A DNA stretch of 38,454 bases from a virus. The position numbers and the translations under genes are program-made. Location of the stretch: positions 1 to 38,454 of the IMG/VR virus record IMGVR_UViG_3300046516_000176, one strand, 5' to 3'. The number at the start of each line of letters is the position of its first letter. Position 1 is the stretch's first letter. Shown here piece after piece: positions 29,458 to 38,400 of the stretch. Below the pieces are notes generated by a model. The model saw only the letters and a program-made list of their open reading frames with translations. It searched no databases and was not told where the DNA came from.

Positions 29458-31620
29458 ATGGCACGCAAACGCAAATCCGACGACGCTGAAGCGAGCGGGC
29501 TGGACCCGATCGTCAAGGAAGCCAAGGAGAGGTTCGCCCGTTGCGAGGACGCCGAAAGCACATTCCGCCAGCTGTTCGTCGAGGATATGAAGTTCGCCAA
29601 CGGCGACCCGGACAACAACTGGCAGTGGCCAGATCAGATCCGTCAGTCGCGCGACGGCGACAACCGGCCGTGCCTGACGATCAACAAGGTACGCCAGCAC
29701 AATTTGCAGATAATCAACGACGCGAAACAGAACAAGCCGAGCATCAAGACGCTGCCGATCGACGGTCAGGCCGACATCCAGATCGCCAAGATTCTGGACG
29801 GCATCATGCGGCACATCGAGTACAACTCGCACGCCGAGATCGCCTATGACACGGCGACGGAGTTTGCGGTGCAGGGCGGCTTGGGCTACTGGCGCGTCGT
29901 GACCGAATATGCGCACGATGGCTCATTCGAGCAGGAAATCTTCATCCGCCGCGTGAAAGACCCGCTGAGCGTCTATCTCGACCCGGATATCCAGTCTGCT
30001 GACGGCGCCGATGCGAAGTTCGGTTTTGTGTTCGAAGACGTGCCGAAAGACGAATATGAGGCGATGTATCCAGAAGCGGACCCGGCGAGCGTCACGTTCC
30101 CGATGTCGGCGACCGGCGATCCGTGGCTCGACAAGAACCATGTGCGCGTGTGCGAATACTTCCGCCGTGCGGAAAAGACTGACACGCTGGTCAATCACCC
30201 GGTGAAAGGCCCGGTCCGTCTGTCCGAAATCGATGATGAGGACGAGCGCAAAGCGCTTCAGTCTGACGATAGCGTGAAGAAGCGCCAGGTCAGCGAGCCG
30301 CATTTCGAGTGGTACAAGATCGCCGGTGACAAGATCATCGACCGCAAGGAATGGCCCGGCCGCTATCTGCCGATCGTGCGCGTCGTCGGCGAGGAAATCG
30401 TCATCAACGGCAAGGTCGAGCGCAAGGGTCATACGCGGAACATGAAAGACGGCCAGCGCATGTATAACTACATGTCGTCGGCGAACGTCGAATACATAGC
30501 GTTGCAGACCAAGACGCCGTATGTAGCATCGGCCGAAGCGGTTGAGGGATATGAGGACGAATGGGCGAACGCGAACAAGGACAACAAGGCGTATCTGCCC
30601 TACAACGGGATGCGCGAGGACGGCTCGCAGATTGAGCGCCCCATGCGCGAGCAGCCTCCTGTAGGCGCTTCTGCGTACCTACAAGCCATGCAGACGGCCC
30701 AGCAGGAACTGATGATGACCTCGGGCCAGTATCAGGAGCAGTTCGGTGCGCCGTCGAATGCCGATGCGGGTGTTGCGATCGCCGCGCGCCAGCGTCAGGG
30801 CGACAAGGCGACGTATCACTTCATCGACAACGTTGCTCGAGCAATCCGCTACACCGGCCGCATCATGGTCGACCTGATCCCGAAGATTTACGACACCCAG
30901 CGCGTGGTCCGGATCGTCGGCGAGGACGGTAGCGAGGACTTCGCGCAGATCAATCCGGAGCAGCCGCATGCGGTGGGTGACCAGCAGGGTAATGCGCAGC
31001 CTGCGCCAGCCGATAACTCAAAGCTGAGCGCCGCGCAGGCTGCGCAACTGATCTACAACCCCGGCATTGGCCGCTACGACGTGACTGTCGAGGTCGGCCC
31101 GAGCTACGAAACGCGCCGTCAGGAAGCCTTCCACGCGCTCACGCAGATCATGTCGCAGGATCAGGATCTGATGAAGGTCGCGGGCGATCTGCTGTTCAAG
31201 GCCGCAGACTTCCCGATGGCTGAAGAGGTCGCTGAGCGTCTGCATCGCACGATCCCGCCTCAGATACTGGGCGAAGGCCCGACGCCGGCGGAAGCGGACA
31301 TGGAGCAGAAAATGCAGCAGATGGAGCAGATGATCAACCATCTGTCGCAGGCATTACAGGACGCGCGCACTGGAAAGGATATCGACGAGGTCAAGATCAA
31401 GGCATACGACGCTGAGACGAAGCGCTTGCAGGCGCTCGGCCAGCCGCTTGACCCGCAAATCGTCGCGCACGTCGCAACACAGGTCGTTATGCAAATGATG
31501 CAGACCGGCTCACCGGACGATCCCGCCAGCGGCGCACCGCCAATGGCAATGCCGCAGCAGCAACCCCAACCGAACCCGCCGAGCGCGGGTTTTTCTTTGC
31601 CCGCTCCCCAAGGACAGTGA
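29458..31620 (+). CDS. portal protein, P22 gp1-like (720 aa)
   Basis: Dodecameric portal at the head vertex. The length (P22 portal is 725 aa), the position after terL and the body (DMKFANGDPDNNWQWPDQIR, CLTINKVRQHNLQIINDAKQ, YDTATEFAVQGGLGYWRVVT) match the P22-type portal family. The C-terminal part has a Gln/Met-rich coiled-coil barrel-like region (MEQKMQQMEQMINHLSQALQ) and a Pro/Gln-rich tail. Starts 3 nt after terL. Confidence 0.92.
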   Translation: MARKRKSDDAEASGLDPIVKEAKERFARCEDAESTFRQLFVEDMKFANGDPDNNWQWPDQIRQSRDGDNRPCLTINKVRQHNLQIINDAKQNKPSIKTLPIDGQADIQIAKILDGIMRHIEYNSHAEIAYDTATEFAVQGGLGYWRVVTEYAHDGSFEQEIFIRRVKDPLSVYLDPDIQSADGADAKFGFVFEDVPKDEYEAMYPEADPASVTFPMSATGDPWLDKNHVRVCEYFRRAEKTDTLVNHPVKGPVRLSEIDDEDERKALQSDDSVKKRQVSEPHFEWYKIAGDKIIDRKEWPGRYLPIVRVVGEEIVINGKVERKGHTRNMKDGQRMYNYMSSANVEYIALQTKTPYVASAEAVEGYEDEWANANKDNKAYLPYNGMREDGSQIERPMREQPPVGASAYLQAMQTAQQELMMTSGQYQEQFGAPSNADAGVAIAARQRQGDKATYHFIDNVARAIRYTGRIMVDLIPKIYDTQRVVRIVGEDGSEDFAQINPEQPHAVGDQQGNAQPAPADNSKLSAAQAAQLIYNPGIGRYDVTVEVGPSYETRRQEAFHALTQIMSQDQDLMKVAGDLLFKAADFPMAEEVAERLHRTIPPQILGEGPTPAEADMEQKMQQMEQMINHLSQALQDARTGKDIDEVKIKAYDAETKRLQALGQPLDPQIVAHVATQVVMQMMQTGSPDDPASGAPPMAMPQQQPQPNPPSAGFSLPAPQGQ

Positions 31621-31621
31621 C

Positions 31622-31927
31622 ATGAGCTATCCCGGCATTCTCCAGGACCTCGGCAGCACGACGCCGATCACCGGCATGTACCGCATTCTGCAAACGCTCG
31701 CGCCGTCGGCAGTCGGCGCAAACACGACCGTCGAGCAGACGTTCACCGTTCCTGGCCTCCAGGTCGGCGATTCCATTGACGTGAACAAGGCATCGCATCA
31801 GGCCGGTCTGTCGATCGGCAATGTGCGCGTCTCTGCCGCTAACACGCTGGCGATCCAGTTTGTGAACACGACGGCAGGTTCGCTCACGCCGGCGACCGAG
31901 CAATACATCATCGGCGGTCAGCGCTAA
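31622..31927 (+). CDS. small structural protein after the portal (101 aa)
   Basis: Beta-rich protein (TVEQTFTVPGLQVGDSIDVN, IGNVRVSAANTLAIQFVNTT). It begins 1 nt after the portal stop with AAGGA upstream and is followed by a terminator-like hairpin. Similar short beta proteins lie beside portals in related phages and may decorate heads or fibres. Exact role unknown. Confidence 0.6.
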   Translation: MSYPGILQDLGSTTPITGMYRILQTLAPSAVGANTTVEQTFTVPGLQVGDSIDVNKASHQAGLSIGNVRVSAANTLAIQFVNTTAGSLTPATEQYIIGGQR

Positions 31928-31950
31928 AACCCAGCAACACAGCTTTCCAG

Positions 31951-31984
31951 AAGGCCCGTTTCCAGCAATGGAGCGGGCCTTTTT
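31951..31984 (+). terminator. terminator between the small structural gene and the scaffold gene
   Basis: Stem AAGGCCCG/CGGGCCTT (31951-31958 with 31974-31981) with an inner TCCA/TGGA stem and TTTT. It may lower distal expression or be bypassed by antitermination. Confidence 0.75.
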
Positions 31985-32033
31985 GCATTCCGTACCGGTG
32001 CGGCATCACCGGGCTCAATCCTTGGATACGTCC

Positions 32034-32765
32034 ATGCAAACCGAAGAGAACGCTTCAACTGAAGTAGAGAACGTCACGCCTACGGCCTCCACGGAACAGG
32101 CGCAACAGCCCGCATCAGAAGTCAGCACGGAACCGGGCGCCGGGCAAACCGCAGAGCAGATCGAGCAGCAGGCGCAGCAGGAAAAGCCCAAGAACGATTG
32201 GGTTCAACGCCGCATCGACCAGCTCACGCGGGAGAAACACGAGGAAAAGCGGCAGCGTGAAGCGCTCGAGCAGCAGCTGCGTCAGTACCAGCAGCCGACT
32301 GAAAGCACGGCTCCGAAGCAGATGACCGCCGACGAAATCCGGGCTGAAGCGAAGCGCCTCATCCAGCAGGAACGGTTCGACGAAGCATGCAACAAGGTAT
32401 TCGACGCCGGCAAGGGCGAGTTCGGCAACGAGTGGGATTCGTCGCTGCGCACGTTCCAGATGCTCGGCGGCGCATCACCTGAGTTTCTCGAAGCCGTCAC
32501 TGCGATGGATGCCGGCCACAAGGTGTTGCATCACCTGGGCCAGAACCCGGAAGTCGCTGAACGCCTGCTGTCACTTCCTCCGTTGCGCATGGCGCTTGAG
32601 CTCGCCCGTCTCGAATCGACGGTCGGTCAGGCGAAACCCAAACCAGTTTCCAACGCCCCTGCGCCGATCAACCCGATCGGCGGCCGGTCTGCGCCCGTTG
32701 AGCCGCCTGAGTTTGCGACCACGGCTGAGCAGATCGCGTGGTGGAAGAAACACGGCTCCAAATGA
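32034..32765 (+). CDS. scaffolding protein (243 aa)
   Basis: Acidic, Gln/Glu-rich protein directly before the coat gene. Residues about 1-50 are disordered; about 50-90 form a charged coiled coil (RRIDQLTREKHEEKRQREAL); the C-terminus is basic/Trp-containing (AEQIAWWKKHGSK), like the coat-binding helix of P22-type scaffolds. ATG 32034 is chosen, since the frame upstream to 31968 runs into the terminator. Confidence 0.8.
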   Translation: MQTEENASTEVENVTPTASTEQAQQPASEVSTEPGAGQTAEQIEQQAQQEKPKNDWVQRRIDQLTREKHEEKRQREALEQQLRQYQQPTESTAPKQMTADEIRAEAKRLIQQERFDEACNKVFDAGKGEFGNEWDSSLRTFQMLGGASPEFLEAVTAMDAGHKVLHHLGQNPEVAERLLSLPPLRMALELARLESTVGQAKPKPVSNAPAPINPIGGRSAPVEPPEFATTAEQIAWWKKHGSK

Positions 32766-32774
32766 GGCTGAAAA

Positions 32775-33977
32775 ATGGCAAATACTCTTCTTAATACCAG
32801 CAAGATTCTCGACAAGTCGCTGATGATCCTTGAAAACAACCTGGCCTTCTCGGGCCGGGTGAACAAGGAATACAGCGATGAATTCGCCGTCAAGGGCGCA
32901 AAGATCGGATCGACCGTGAACGTGCGCAAGCCGGTTCGCTTCGTCGGTACGACCGGCCCGGCGCTGGCAGTCGAGAACGTGGTTGAAACCGTCGTGCCGG
33001 TCACGCTCGACACGCAGTTCCACGTTGACTTCACGTTCTCGTCGCAGGAACTGACGTTGAACATCGACGACTTCGCGGACCGTTACCTGAAGCCCGCAAT
33101 GGCGACCATCGCGAACAAGATCGACTTCGACGGTCTCGGCCTGTACACGTCGGTCGCGAACCAGGTCGGCACCGCGGGCACCACGCCGAACGACATCGCA
33201 ACGCTTCTGGCTGCTGGCACGCGCCTGGATCAGGAAGCCACGCCGCGCGACGGTCAGCGCACAGTCGTATGGGACCCGGCTGCAAACGGCTCGATGGTCA
33301 AGGCCGCTGCGGGTCTCTTCAACGCACCGCGCCCGATCAGCGATCAGTACGAAAGCGGCATCTTCGTTCCGGCGCTCGGCTTCGACATCGGCATGGACCA
33401 GAACATCCGTCAGGCCACGACCGGCACGCGCACAAACGGCACCGTCTCGGGCGCAGGTCAGACTGGCACGACGCTGAACGTGACGGGTCTGGGTGCCGGT
33501 GGCACGGTTGCAGCCGGCGACACGTTCACGATCGCTGGCGTGTTCGCTGTGAACCCGCAATCGCGTCAATCGACGCGCGTGCTGCGTCAGTTCACCGTCA
33601 TCGCCCCTGCGACCGCAGACGGCTCGGGCAATGCCGCGCTGTCGATCTTCCCGTCGATCAACACGGCTGCATCGAACCAGCAGTACCAGACGGTCTCGGC
33701 CGGCCCGGCGAACGCTGCTGCGATCACCTGGGACGTTGCCGCGAGCACGCAATACACCGTGAACATGGCGTACCACAAGAACGCCTTCACGCTCGCAACC
33801 GCTGACCTGCAAATGCCGGAAGGCGTGGACTTCGCCGGCCGCCGCAATCACAAGGGCATCTCCATGCGGATCGTGCGCCAGTACGCGATCGGTACGGACA
33901 CGTTCCCCTGCCGTATCGACGTTCTCTACGGCTGGCGCCCGATTTATCAGGAACTCGCCTGCCGTATCGCCGGCTGA
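32775..33977 (+). CDS. major capsid protein, P22 coat-like (400 aa)
   Basis: Main shell protein of the P22 coat family: MANTLLNTSKILDKSLMILE, ENNLAFSGRVNKEYSDEF, GAKIGSTVNVRKPVRF and later HKGISMRIVRQYAIGTDTFP. A Gly/Thr-rich insertion at about 222-310 (TGTRTNGTVSGAGQTGTTLN) corresponds in place to the P22 insertion domain. Length (P22: 430 aa) and location agree. Confidence 0.94.
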   Translation: MANTLLNTSKILDKSLMILENNLAFSGRVNKEYSDEFAVKGAKIGSTVNVRKPVRFVGTTGPALAVENVVETVVPVTLDTQFHVDFTFSSQELTLNIDDFADRYLKPAMATIANKIDFDGLGLYTSVANQVGTAGTTPNDIATLLAAGTRLDQEATPRDGQRTVVWDPAANGSMVKAAAGLFNAPRPISDQYESGIFVPALGFDIGMDQNIRQATTGTRTNGTVSGAGQTGTTLNVTGLGAGGTVAAGDTFTIAGVFAVNPQSRQSTRVLRQFTVIAPATADGSGNAALSIFPSINTAASNQQYQTVSAGPANAAAITWDVAASTQYTVNMAYHKNAFTLATADLQMPEGVDFAGRRNHKGISMRIVRQYAIGTDTFPCRIDVLYGWRPIYQELACRIAG

Positions 33978-33984
33978 TTGACCA

Positions 33985-34019
33985 AGGGGCCGCTATGTTC
34001 GGTTCGACATGCGGCCCCT
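33985..34019 (+). other. stable hairpin after the coat gene
   Basis: Perfect 9-bp stem AGGGGCCGC/GCGGCCCCT (33985-33993 with 34011-34019), with an inner ATGT/ACAT stem. No T run follows, so it is not a typical terminator. It may stabilise coat mRNA or slow read-through. Confidence 0.6.
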
Positions 34020-34039
34020 GCATCCTTCTGGAGTGGTTC

Positions 34040-34384
34040 ATGCCATACGAAAAGTTTCCGATGTGGACGCATAAGCAGGGCGAGCAGTCGCGCATTGTCC
34101 ACAGTCAGGAAGAACTGGACGCGCTGGGCGAAGGCTGGTCGGACGCGAATCATGTGCCGCCGAAAGTCTATGTCGATTCGGACGCATTCCTCGAATATCC
34201 GAAGATGGTCAACGGCGTGATTGTTAACAGCGCAGAGGAAGAGGCAGCGCTGGCACCGGTTGATCCCGAACCCGAGCAGAGCGATGAGCGCGCCATGCTG
34301 ATCCAGATCGCCGATGAGAAGGGCGTCAAGATCGACAAGCGCTGGTCAGCAGAGAAGATCCGCGCGGCTCTGGAGTCGGCATGA
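34040..34384 (+). CDS. small head protein with C-terminal SAP/HeH-like motif (114 aa)
   Basis: Located between coat and gp4-like genes. ATG 34040 has GGAG at 6 nt; an in-frame ATG at 33995 lies in the hairpin. The N-terminal half contains SQEELDALGEGWSDANHVPP; the C-terminal 35 residues form a short helix-extension-helix motif (IADEKGVKIDKRWSAEKIRA). Probably structural; exact role unknown. Confidence 0.65.
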   Translation: MPYEKFPMWTHKQGEQSRIVHSQEELDALGEGWSDANHVPPKVYVDSDAFLEYPKMVNGVIVNSAEEEAALAPVDPEPEQSDERAMLIQIADEKGVKIDKRWSAEKIRAALESA

Positions 34385-35100
34385 CAACCGCCACCGATCT
34401 GATCACGCTCGCGCTGAAAGACATCGGCGCGCTCGGCATCGGTCAGTCTATCTCGGCCGAAGACACCGCCGATGCGCTTGCGACGCTAAACATGATGCTA
34501 GGGCAGTGGGCTGCGGAGCGTCTGAGCGTCTATCACCTGATCGACACAGCCAAGCAATCGACTGGCGCGCAGTCGTACACGGTCGGGATCGGTGGCGACT
34601 TCAACATCACGCGTCCGATCAAGATCAACGCGGCCTATGCGCGCCTCACGAGCAGCGGCGCGGGGAGTGCGGTGGACTATCGCATCAGCATGATCGACGC
34701 GCGCGAGGACTATGCACGCATCAGTCTGAAAACGCTGTCGTCGTTCCCGGAATGGGCGTTTTATGACTCTGCCTATCCGCTCGGCAATCTCTTTCTGTAT
34801 CCGGTGCCGAACAGCAGCTATGAGCTTCACATCGTGACGATGGACACGTTGCCGCAGTTCGCCGCAGCAGGGACTGTCGTCAACCTGCCCCCGCCTTATA
34901 TGGCCGCGATCCGCTACAACCTCGGCATCTATCTATGTCCGTCGTACCAGCTTGAGCCAACTCCTTCGCTGGTGCGCCTCGCGATGAACGCCAAGCGCGT
35001 AATCAAGCGCATGAACAATCAGATTCCGCAATTGACGATGCCGCGCGGGCTGATGTCGAAGTCGCGCTACAACATCTACTCGGACACTTCGAGCAACTGA
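34381..35100 (+). CDS. P22 gp4-like tail accessory / head-closure protein (239 aa)
   Basis: Adaptor that binds the portal after packaging. Recognised from ATDLITLALKDIGALGIGQS, DTADALATLNMMLGQWAAER and LVRLAMNAKRVIKRMN, typical of the gp4 family. Location before gp10-like fits. The last base overlaps the next start (TGATG). Confidence 0.88.
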   Translation: MTTATDLITLALKDIGALGIGQSISAEDTADALATLNMMLGQWAAERLSVYHLIDTAKQSTGAQSYTVGIGGDFNITRPIKINAAYARLTSSGAGSAVDYRISMIDAREDYARISLKTLSSFPEWAFYDSAYPLGNLFLYPVPNSSYELHIVTMDTLPQFAAAGTVVNLPPPYMAAIRYNLGIYLCPSYQLEPTPSLVRLAMNAKRVIKRMNNQIPQLTMPRGLMSKSRYNIYSDTSSN

Positions 35101-36524
35101 TGCGAGTCCCGCTCACTACCGGTGCCTATCAGACGCGCAGCGTAATTGCCGAGGCACAGCGCAGCGTCAATCTGTACGCGGAGCAGAACCCGCAGGACGC
35201 GCCATGCCCGTTCACATACTACCCAACGCCGGGGCTTACGCTTGTATCGACGCCTCCTGTTGCAGGCGAGTCGCGCGGCATCTATACAGCGAGCAATGGT
35301 AATCGCTATGAGGTCGTTGGCATAAACGTATACGCCGTGAGCCTGACGAACGTCTATTCGAATATCGGATCGCTTATATCTTCGAGCGGCCCGGTGTCGA
35401 TGGTCGATAACGGAACGCACCTGTTTATCGTTGACGGAACGGCGAGCGGCTTCACGGTGAAACTCGCAACCAACGTCATGTCTGCGGTGACTGACCCGGC
35501 GTTCTATGGTGCCGACAAGGTCGACTTCGTTGATGGCTATTTTGTGTTCAACCGTCCTGGCACGCCGCAGTTCTACATTTCCCTGTTCGACGGGATCATG
35601 TTCGACCCTCTCGACATTGCGTCGAAATCGACCTATTCAGACAATCTGGTAACGCTTGCGGTCATGCATCGCGAGGTATGGCTGTTCGGTGAACTCACAA
35701 CAGAGGTCTGGTACAACACCGGCGCCACTGATTTCACGTTCGGCCGCATGCCGGGGGTATTCATCGAGCATGGATGCGCGGCCAAGCATTCGGTCGCCAA
35801 GATCGATCTCGCGCTGTTCTGGCTAGGGCAGGACTTGCAGGGTCAGGCGATCGTGTTCGCCGGCCGCAACTATATGGCCGAGCGCATCTCGACGCACTGC
35901 ATCGAGCAGGTTCTGTCAGGCTATTCGCGCATTGATGACGCGATCGGATTCTCGTATCAGCAGGGCGGCCACGCCTTCTATGTCCTGACCTTCCCGACTG
36001 CAAACGCCACATGGTGCTTTGACGTGGTGACGGGTCAATGGCATCAGCGGGCCTATCTGGAAGCCGATGGATCGCTCTCCCGGCACCGTATGAACTGCCA
36101 TTCGTTCAACGGTGGGCGCAATCTTGTCGGCGACTGGCAGACAGGTGCGGTCTACATGCTCGACCCGAACGCCTACACGGACAACGGCACGACGATCGAA
36201 TGCATCCGGGCTTTCCCGCACATCCTGGGAGCGGACGGAAACCGCGTGCTGTTCCGCCAGTTCATCGCCGACATGGAAGTTGGAAACGGTCTGCCTGACG
36301 ACTCGGCAGGGCCTGAAATCAGACTTCGGTGGAGCGACGACCGCGGTCGCAGTTGGGGGAATTACGTTCAGGGCTCGCTTGGGAAGGTCGGCGAATACCT
36401 GACATCGGTCCAGTATCAGCGTCTCGGCTACGCGCGCGATCGCGTGTTCGAGCTTTCGTGGTCGGCTCCGGTTCGCACGGCGTTGAATGGTGCGTGGGTT
36501 GACGTGTCGAGGGCGCGCACGTGA
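35100..36524 (+). CDS. P22 gp10-like packaged-DNA stabilisation protein (474 aa)
   Basis: Second head-closure component, attached to gp4. Family signs: VNLYAEQNPQDAPCPFTYYP, TPGLTLVSTPPVAGESRGIY, FGRMPGVFIEHGCAAKHSVA, RLGYARDRVFELSWSAPVRT. Length is that of P22 gp10 (472 aa). The tail needle or spike would attach here. Confidence 0.92.
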   Translation: MRVPLTTGAYQTRSVIAEAQRSVNLYAEQNPQDAPCPFTYYPTPGLTLVSTPPVAGESRGIYTASNGNRYEVVGINVYAVSLTNVYSNIGSLISSSGPVSMVDNGTHLFIVDGTASGFTVKLATNVMSAVTDPAFYGADKVDFVDGYFVFNRPGTPQFYISLFDGIMFDPLDIASKSTYSDNLVTLAVMHREVWLFGELTTEVWYNTGATDFTFGRMPGVFIEHGCAAKHSVAKIDLALFWLGQDLQGQAIVFAGRNYMAERISTHCIEQVLSGYSRIDDAIGFSYQQGGHAFYVLTFPTANATWCFDVVTGQWHQRAYLEADGSLSRHRMNCHSFNGGRNLVGDWQTGAVYMLDPNAYTDNGTTIECIRAFPHILGADGNRVLFRQFIADMEVGNGLPDDSAGPEIRLRWSDDRGRSWGNYVQGSLGKVGEYLTSVQYQRLGYARDRVFELSWSAPVRTALNGAWVDVSRART

Positions 36525-37024
36525 GCGATGCCACGAACAGCAACATCCCGAATCCGGGTGTGCCGTTTCTCGATTCGACTGGACGTATCACGCAGGTATG
36601 GTGGGCCTTTCTGCTGGCTATATTTCAGCGTACTGGAGGGATCGGAACTCCACCGTCAACAACGCAGATCGATTTCACGCCGCTGATCGACGCGCAGGCG
36701 CCTTATCCGCTCTTCATGCCAGATCAAGATGCACCGGCGCCGGTTGCGTGGCAACAGTTCGCCACTGACTTCGCGCCAGAGCTGGTCGCAGTGCCGTTTT
36801 TCCCTGTCGATCCGGTCGAGGACATTTTCACGTCTGGCACAGATTTCATGCCAGGGACGACGACAACCCTGACGCTCTCGAAGGTCTACACGTCAAAGGC
36901 CGCAGTGCTTGTGCACTTCGATGGCACGTTCCAGGCGACGGACCAATACAGCATTTCAGGCAACACGATTACCTTCACGTCAGCCATTCCGGTCGGCGTG
37001 TCCAAAGTCTATGCGCGAGGCTAA
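36521..37024 (+). CDS. minor tail protein sharing a domain with the tailspike (167 aa)
   Basis: GTG 36521 overlaps the gp10-like stop; GAGGG lies 7 nt upstream. Residues 1-60 (PNPGVPFLDSTGRITQVWWA) resemble N-termini of small phage tail proteins. Residues 104-167 (TSGTDFMPGTTTTLTL ... FTSAIPVGVSKVYARG) match residues 101-166 of the tailspike. It occupies the place of a tail needle or knob and may connect spike and neck. No coiled coil of a P22 needle is seen. Confidence 0.65.
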   Translation: MSDATNSNIPNPGVPFLDSTGRITQVWWAFLLAIFQRTGGIGTPPSTTQIDFTPLIDAQAPYPLFMPDQDAPAPVAWQQFATDFAPELVAVPFFPVDPVEDIFTSGTDFMPGTTTTLTLSKVYTSKAAVLVHFDGTFQATDQYSISGNTITFTSAIPVGVSKVYARG

Positions 37025-37027
37025 AGC

Positions 37028-37360
37028 ATGACGACGAAATATCGCGAAATGGTGGCGGCAGCGACGCTCACCGGGGCCGCCGTTTCCTACTACACGACTC
37101 CGGCCGGCACCTATGGGGCGATTCACGCAGCCAGCGTTTGTAATCCGACAGGCGCGGTAGTGACGGTCAATATTTACAAGGTCCCCACTGCTGGTGCGGC
37201 TGGATCGCCAACGAAGATCGCAAGCAAGGCGGTTGGTGCGGGCGCGACCATCGCCGTCCCCGAAATCGTGAATCACAAACTGGAGCCCGGCACACAGCTT
37301 TATGCCGATGGCCTCGCCTGCACGCTGAATATCAGCGGCGTTGAATACGTCCCGAGCTAA
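37028..37360 (+). CDS. small beta-rich virion protein (110 aa)
   Basis: Mostly beta strands with Gly/Ala turns (YYTTPAGTYGAIHAASVCNP, TGAVVTVNIYKVPTAGAAGS, GATIAVPEIVNHKLEPGTQL, LNISGVEYVPS). It resembles small phage proteins that decorate tails or heads. Its stop is directly followed by the oxygenase ATG. Function unknown. Confidence 0.65.
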   Translation: MTTKYREMVAAATLTGAAVSYYTTPAGTYGAIHAASVCNPTGAVVTVNIYKVPTAGAAGSPTKIASKAVGAGATIAVPEIVNHKLEPGTQLYADGLACTLNISGVEYVPS

Positions 37361-37942
37361 ATGAAAAACTTCCACTTCCTCGCAACTGGCGTCGATGTCA
37401 ATCCGCTCATGCTCGCGATCCGTCGCCGCCCCGACCTCTGGAAAGAGGACACGTTTCTTCGCCACTATCCGCAAGGCCCATTCGGCGAGACGGAAACGAT
37501 CATGCTGCGCTTCCCAGAAAAGGTTGAAGGTCTGACCGAGGAGCAGATCGAGCTGTACAAGCAGAACCAGTTGGCCGGATATGACCAATACGAGGCGATC
37601 GACTATCCCGCCTACAAGGTGCTGCATGAAGCGCGACCACTTGTCATGAATCTGATGGCGCGGGTAAGTGGGGAAAGGCTTGGCCGGGTGATGATCAACA
37701 AGGTGTGCCCAGGCGGCAGCATATTCGCCCATGCCGACACGCCGGAACAGACGCGTTACTACACGCGCTTTCATATCGTGCTGCATGGACTTCCAGGCGC
37801 GGTCCTGAAGGCCGGCGACGAGCAGATCAACATGCTGACTGGCGAATGCTTCTGGTTCGACAACAGCCAGGTTCATGAGGTCATCAACAACAGCGCCGAC
37901 GAGCGCGTGTCGATGGTAGTCGATATTCGGACCGCGCGATGA
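37361..37942 (+). CDS. 2-oxoglutarate/Fe(II) dioxygenase, Asp/Asn beta-hydroxylase-like (193 aa)
   Basis: Has the metal triad of the aspartyl/asparaginyl hydroxylase family: His124-x-Asp126 (FAHADTPEQTRYYTRFHIVL), distal His172 (DNSQVHEVINNS) and the 2-oxoglutarate-binding Arg182 (ADERVSMVVDIR). It should hydroxylate a protein side chain, perhaps on a virion or host protein. It is coupled to the GNAT gene by a 4-bp overlap. Presence between tail genes is notable. Confidence 0.85.
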   Translation: MKNFHFLATGVDVNPLMLAIRRRPDLWKEDTFLRHYPQGPFGETETIMLRFPEKVEGLTEEQIELYKQNQLAGYDQYEAIDYPAYKVLHEARPLVMNLMARVSGERLGRVMINKVCPGGSIFAHADTPEQTRYYTRFHIVLHGLPGAVLKAGDEQINMLTGECFWFDNSQVHEVINNSADERVSMVVDIRTAR

Positions 37943-38400
37943 TTACTTTCACCATCGAGCCTTTCTCGGGAGTCTATGCCGAACTGCTGCCGCTTCTATG
38001 CGCGCATTACGGCGAAATCTCCACACACAAGGACCACGGCGTGCCGCTCGATCCGATTGTCGAGGTCTACCGCGCGCGCGAGGCAGATGGATCGCTCCTG
38101 ATGGTGATCGGTCGCGAGCAGGGCGAAATCGTCGCCTACTTCGTGTGCTTTATCGCGCCTGGCCTGCATTACCGGTCATGCCTTACCTGTTCACCAGATA
38201 TTTTCTTCGTGAAACCTGATCGCCGCACTGGCATGACAGGCATTCGCATGTTCCGGTTCGTTGAGAAAGAACTGGTGCGCCGCGGTGTCCGTCGCTGGGC
38301 GGTCGGCAGCAAGGTTGCTCACGATGCCTCGGCGCTATTCAAGTTCCTCGGCTTTTCGCCTGTCGAGACCACATACGAACGTTGGCTCGGGGAGGGTTAA
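37939..38400 (+). CDS. GNAT-family N-acetyltransferase (153 aa)
   Basis: Acetyl-CoA-dependent transferase. The pyrophosphate-binding loop is RRTGMTG at 95-101, preceded by strand DIFFVKP and followed by helix IRMFRFVEKELVRRGVRRW. The end (DASALFKFLGFSPVETTYER) is typical of GNAT proteins found among podovirus structural genes. Substrate unknown. It continues across the circular junction into bases 1-71. Confidence 0.88.
   Translation: MITFTIEPFSGVYAELLPLLCAHYGEISTHKDHGVPLDPIVEVYRAREADGSLLMVIGREQGEIVAYFVCFIAPGLHYRSCLTCSPDIFFVKPDRRTGMTGIRMFRFVEKELVRRGVRRWAVGSKVAHDASALFKFLGFSPVETTYERWLGEG

Noticed and set aside
32571-33851. 426-codon minus-strand frame opposite scaffold and coat genes
   Set aside because: Typical antisense shadow of high-GC coding sequence; no protein features.
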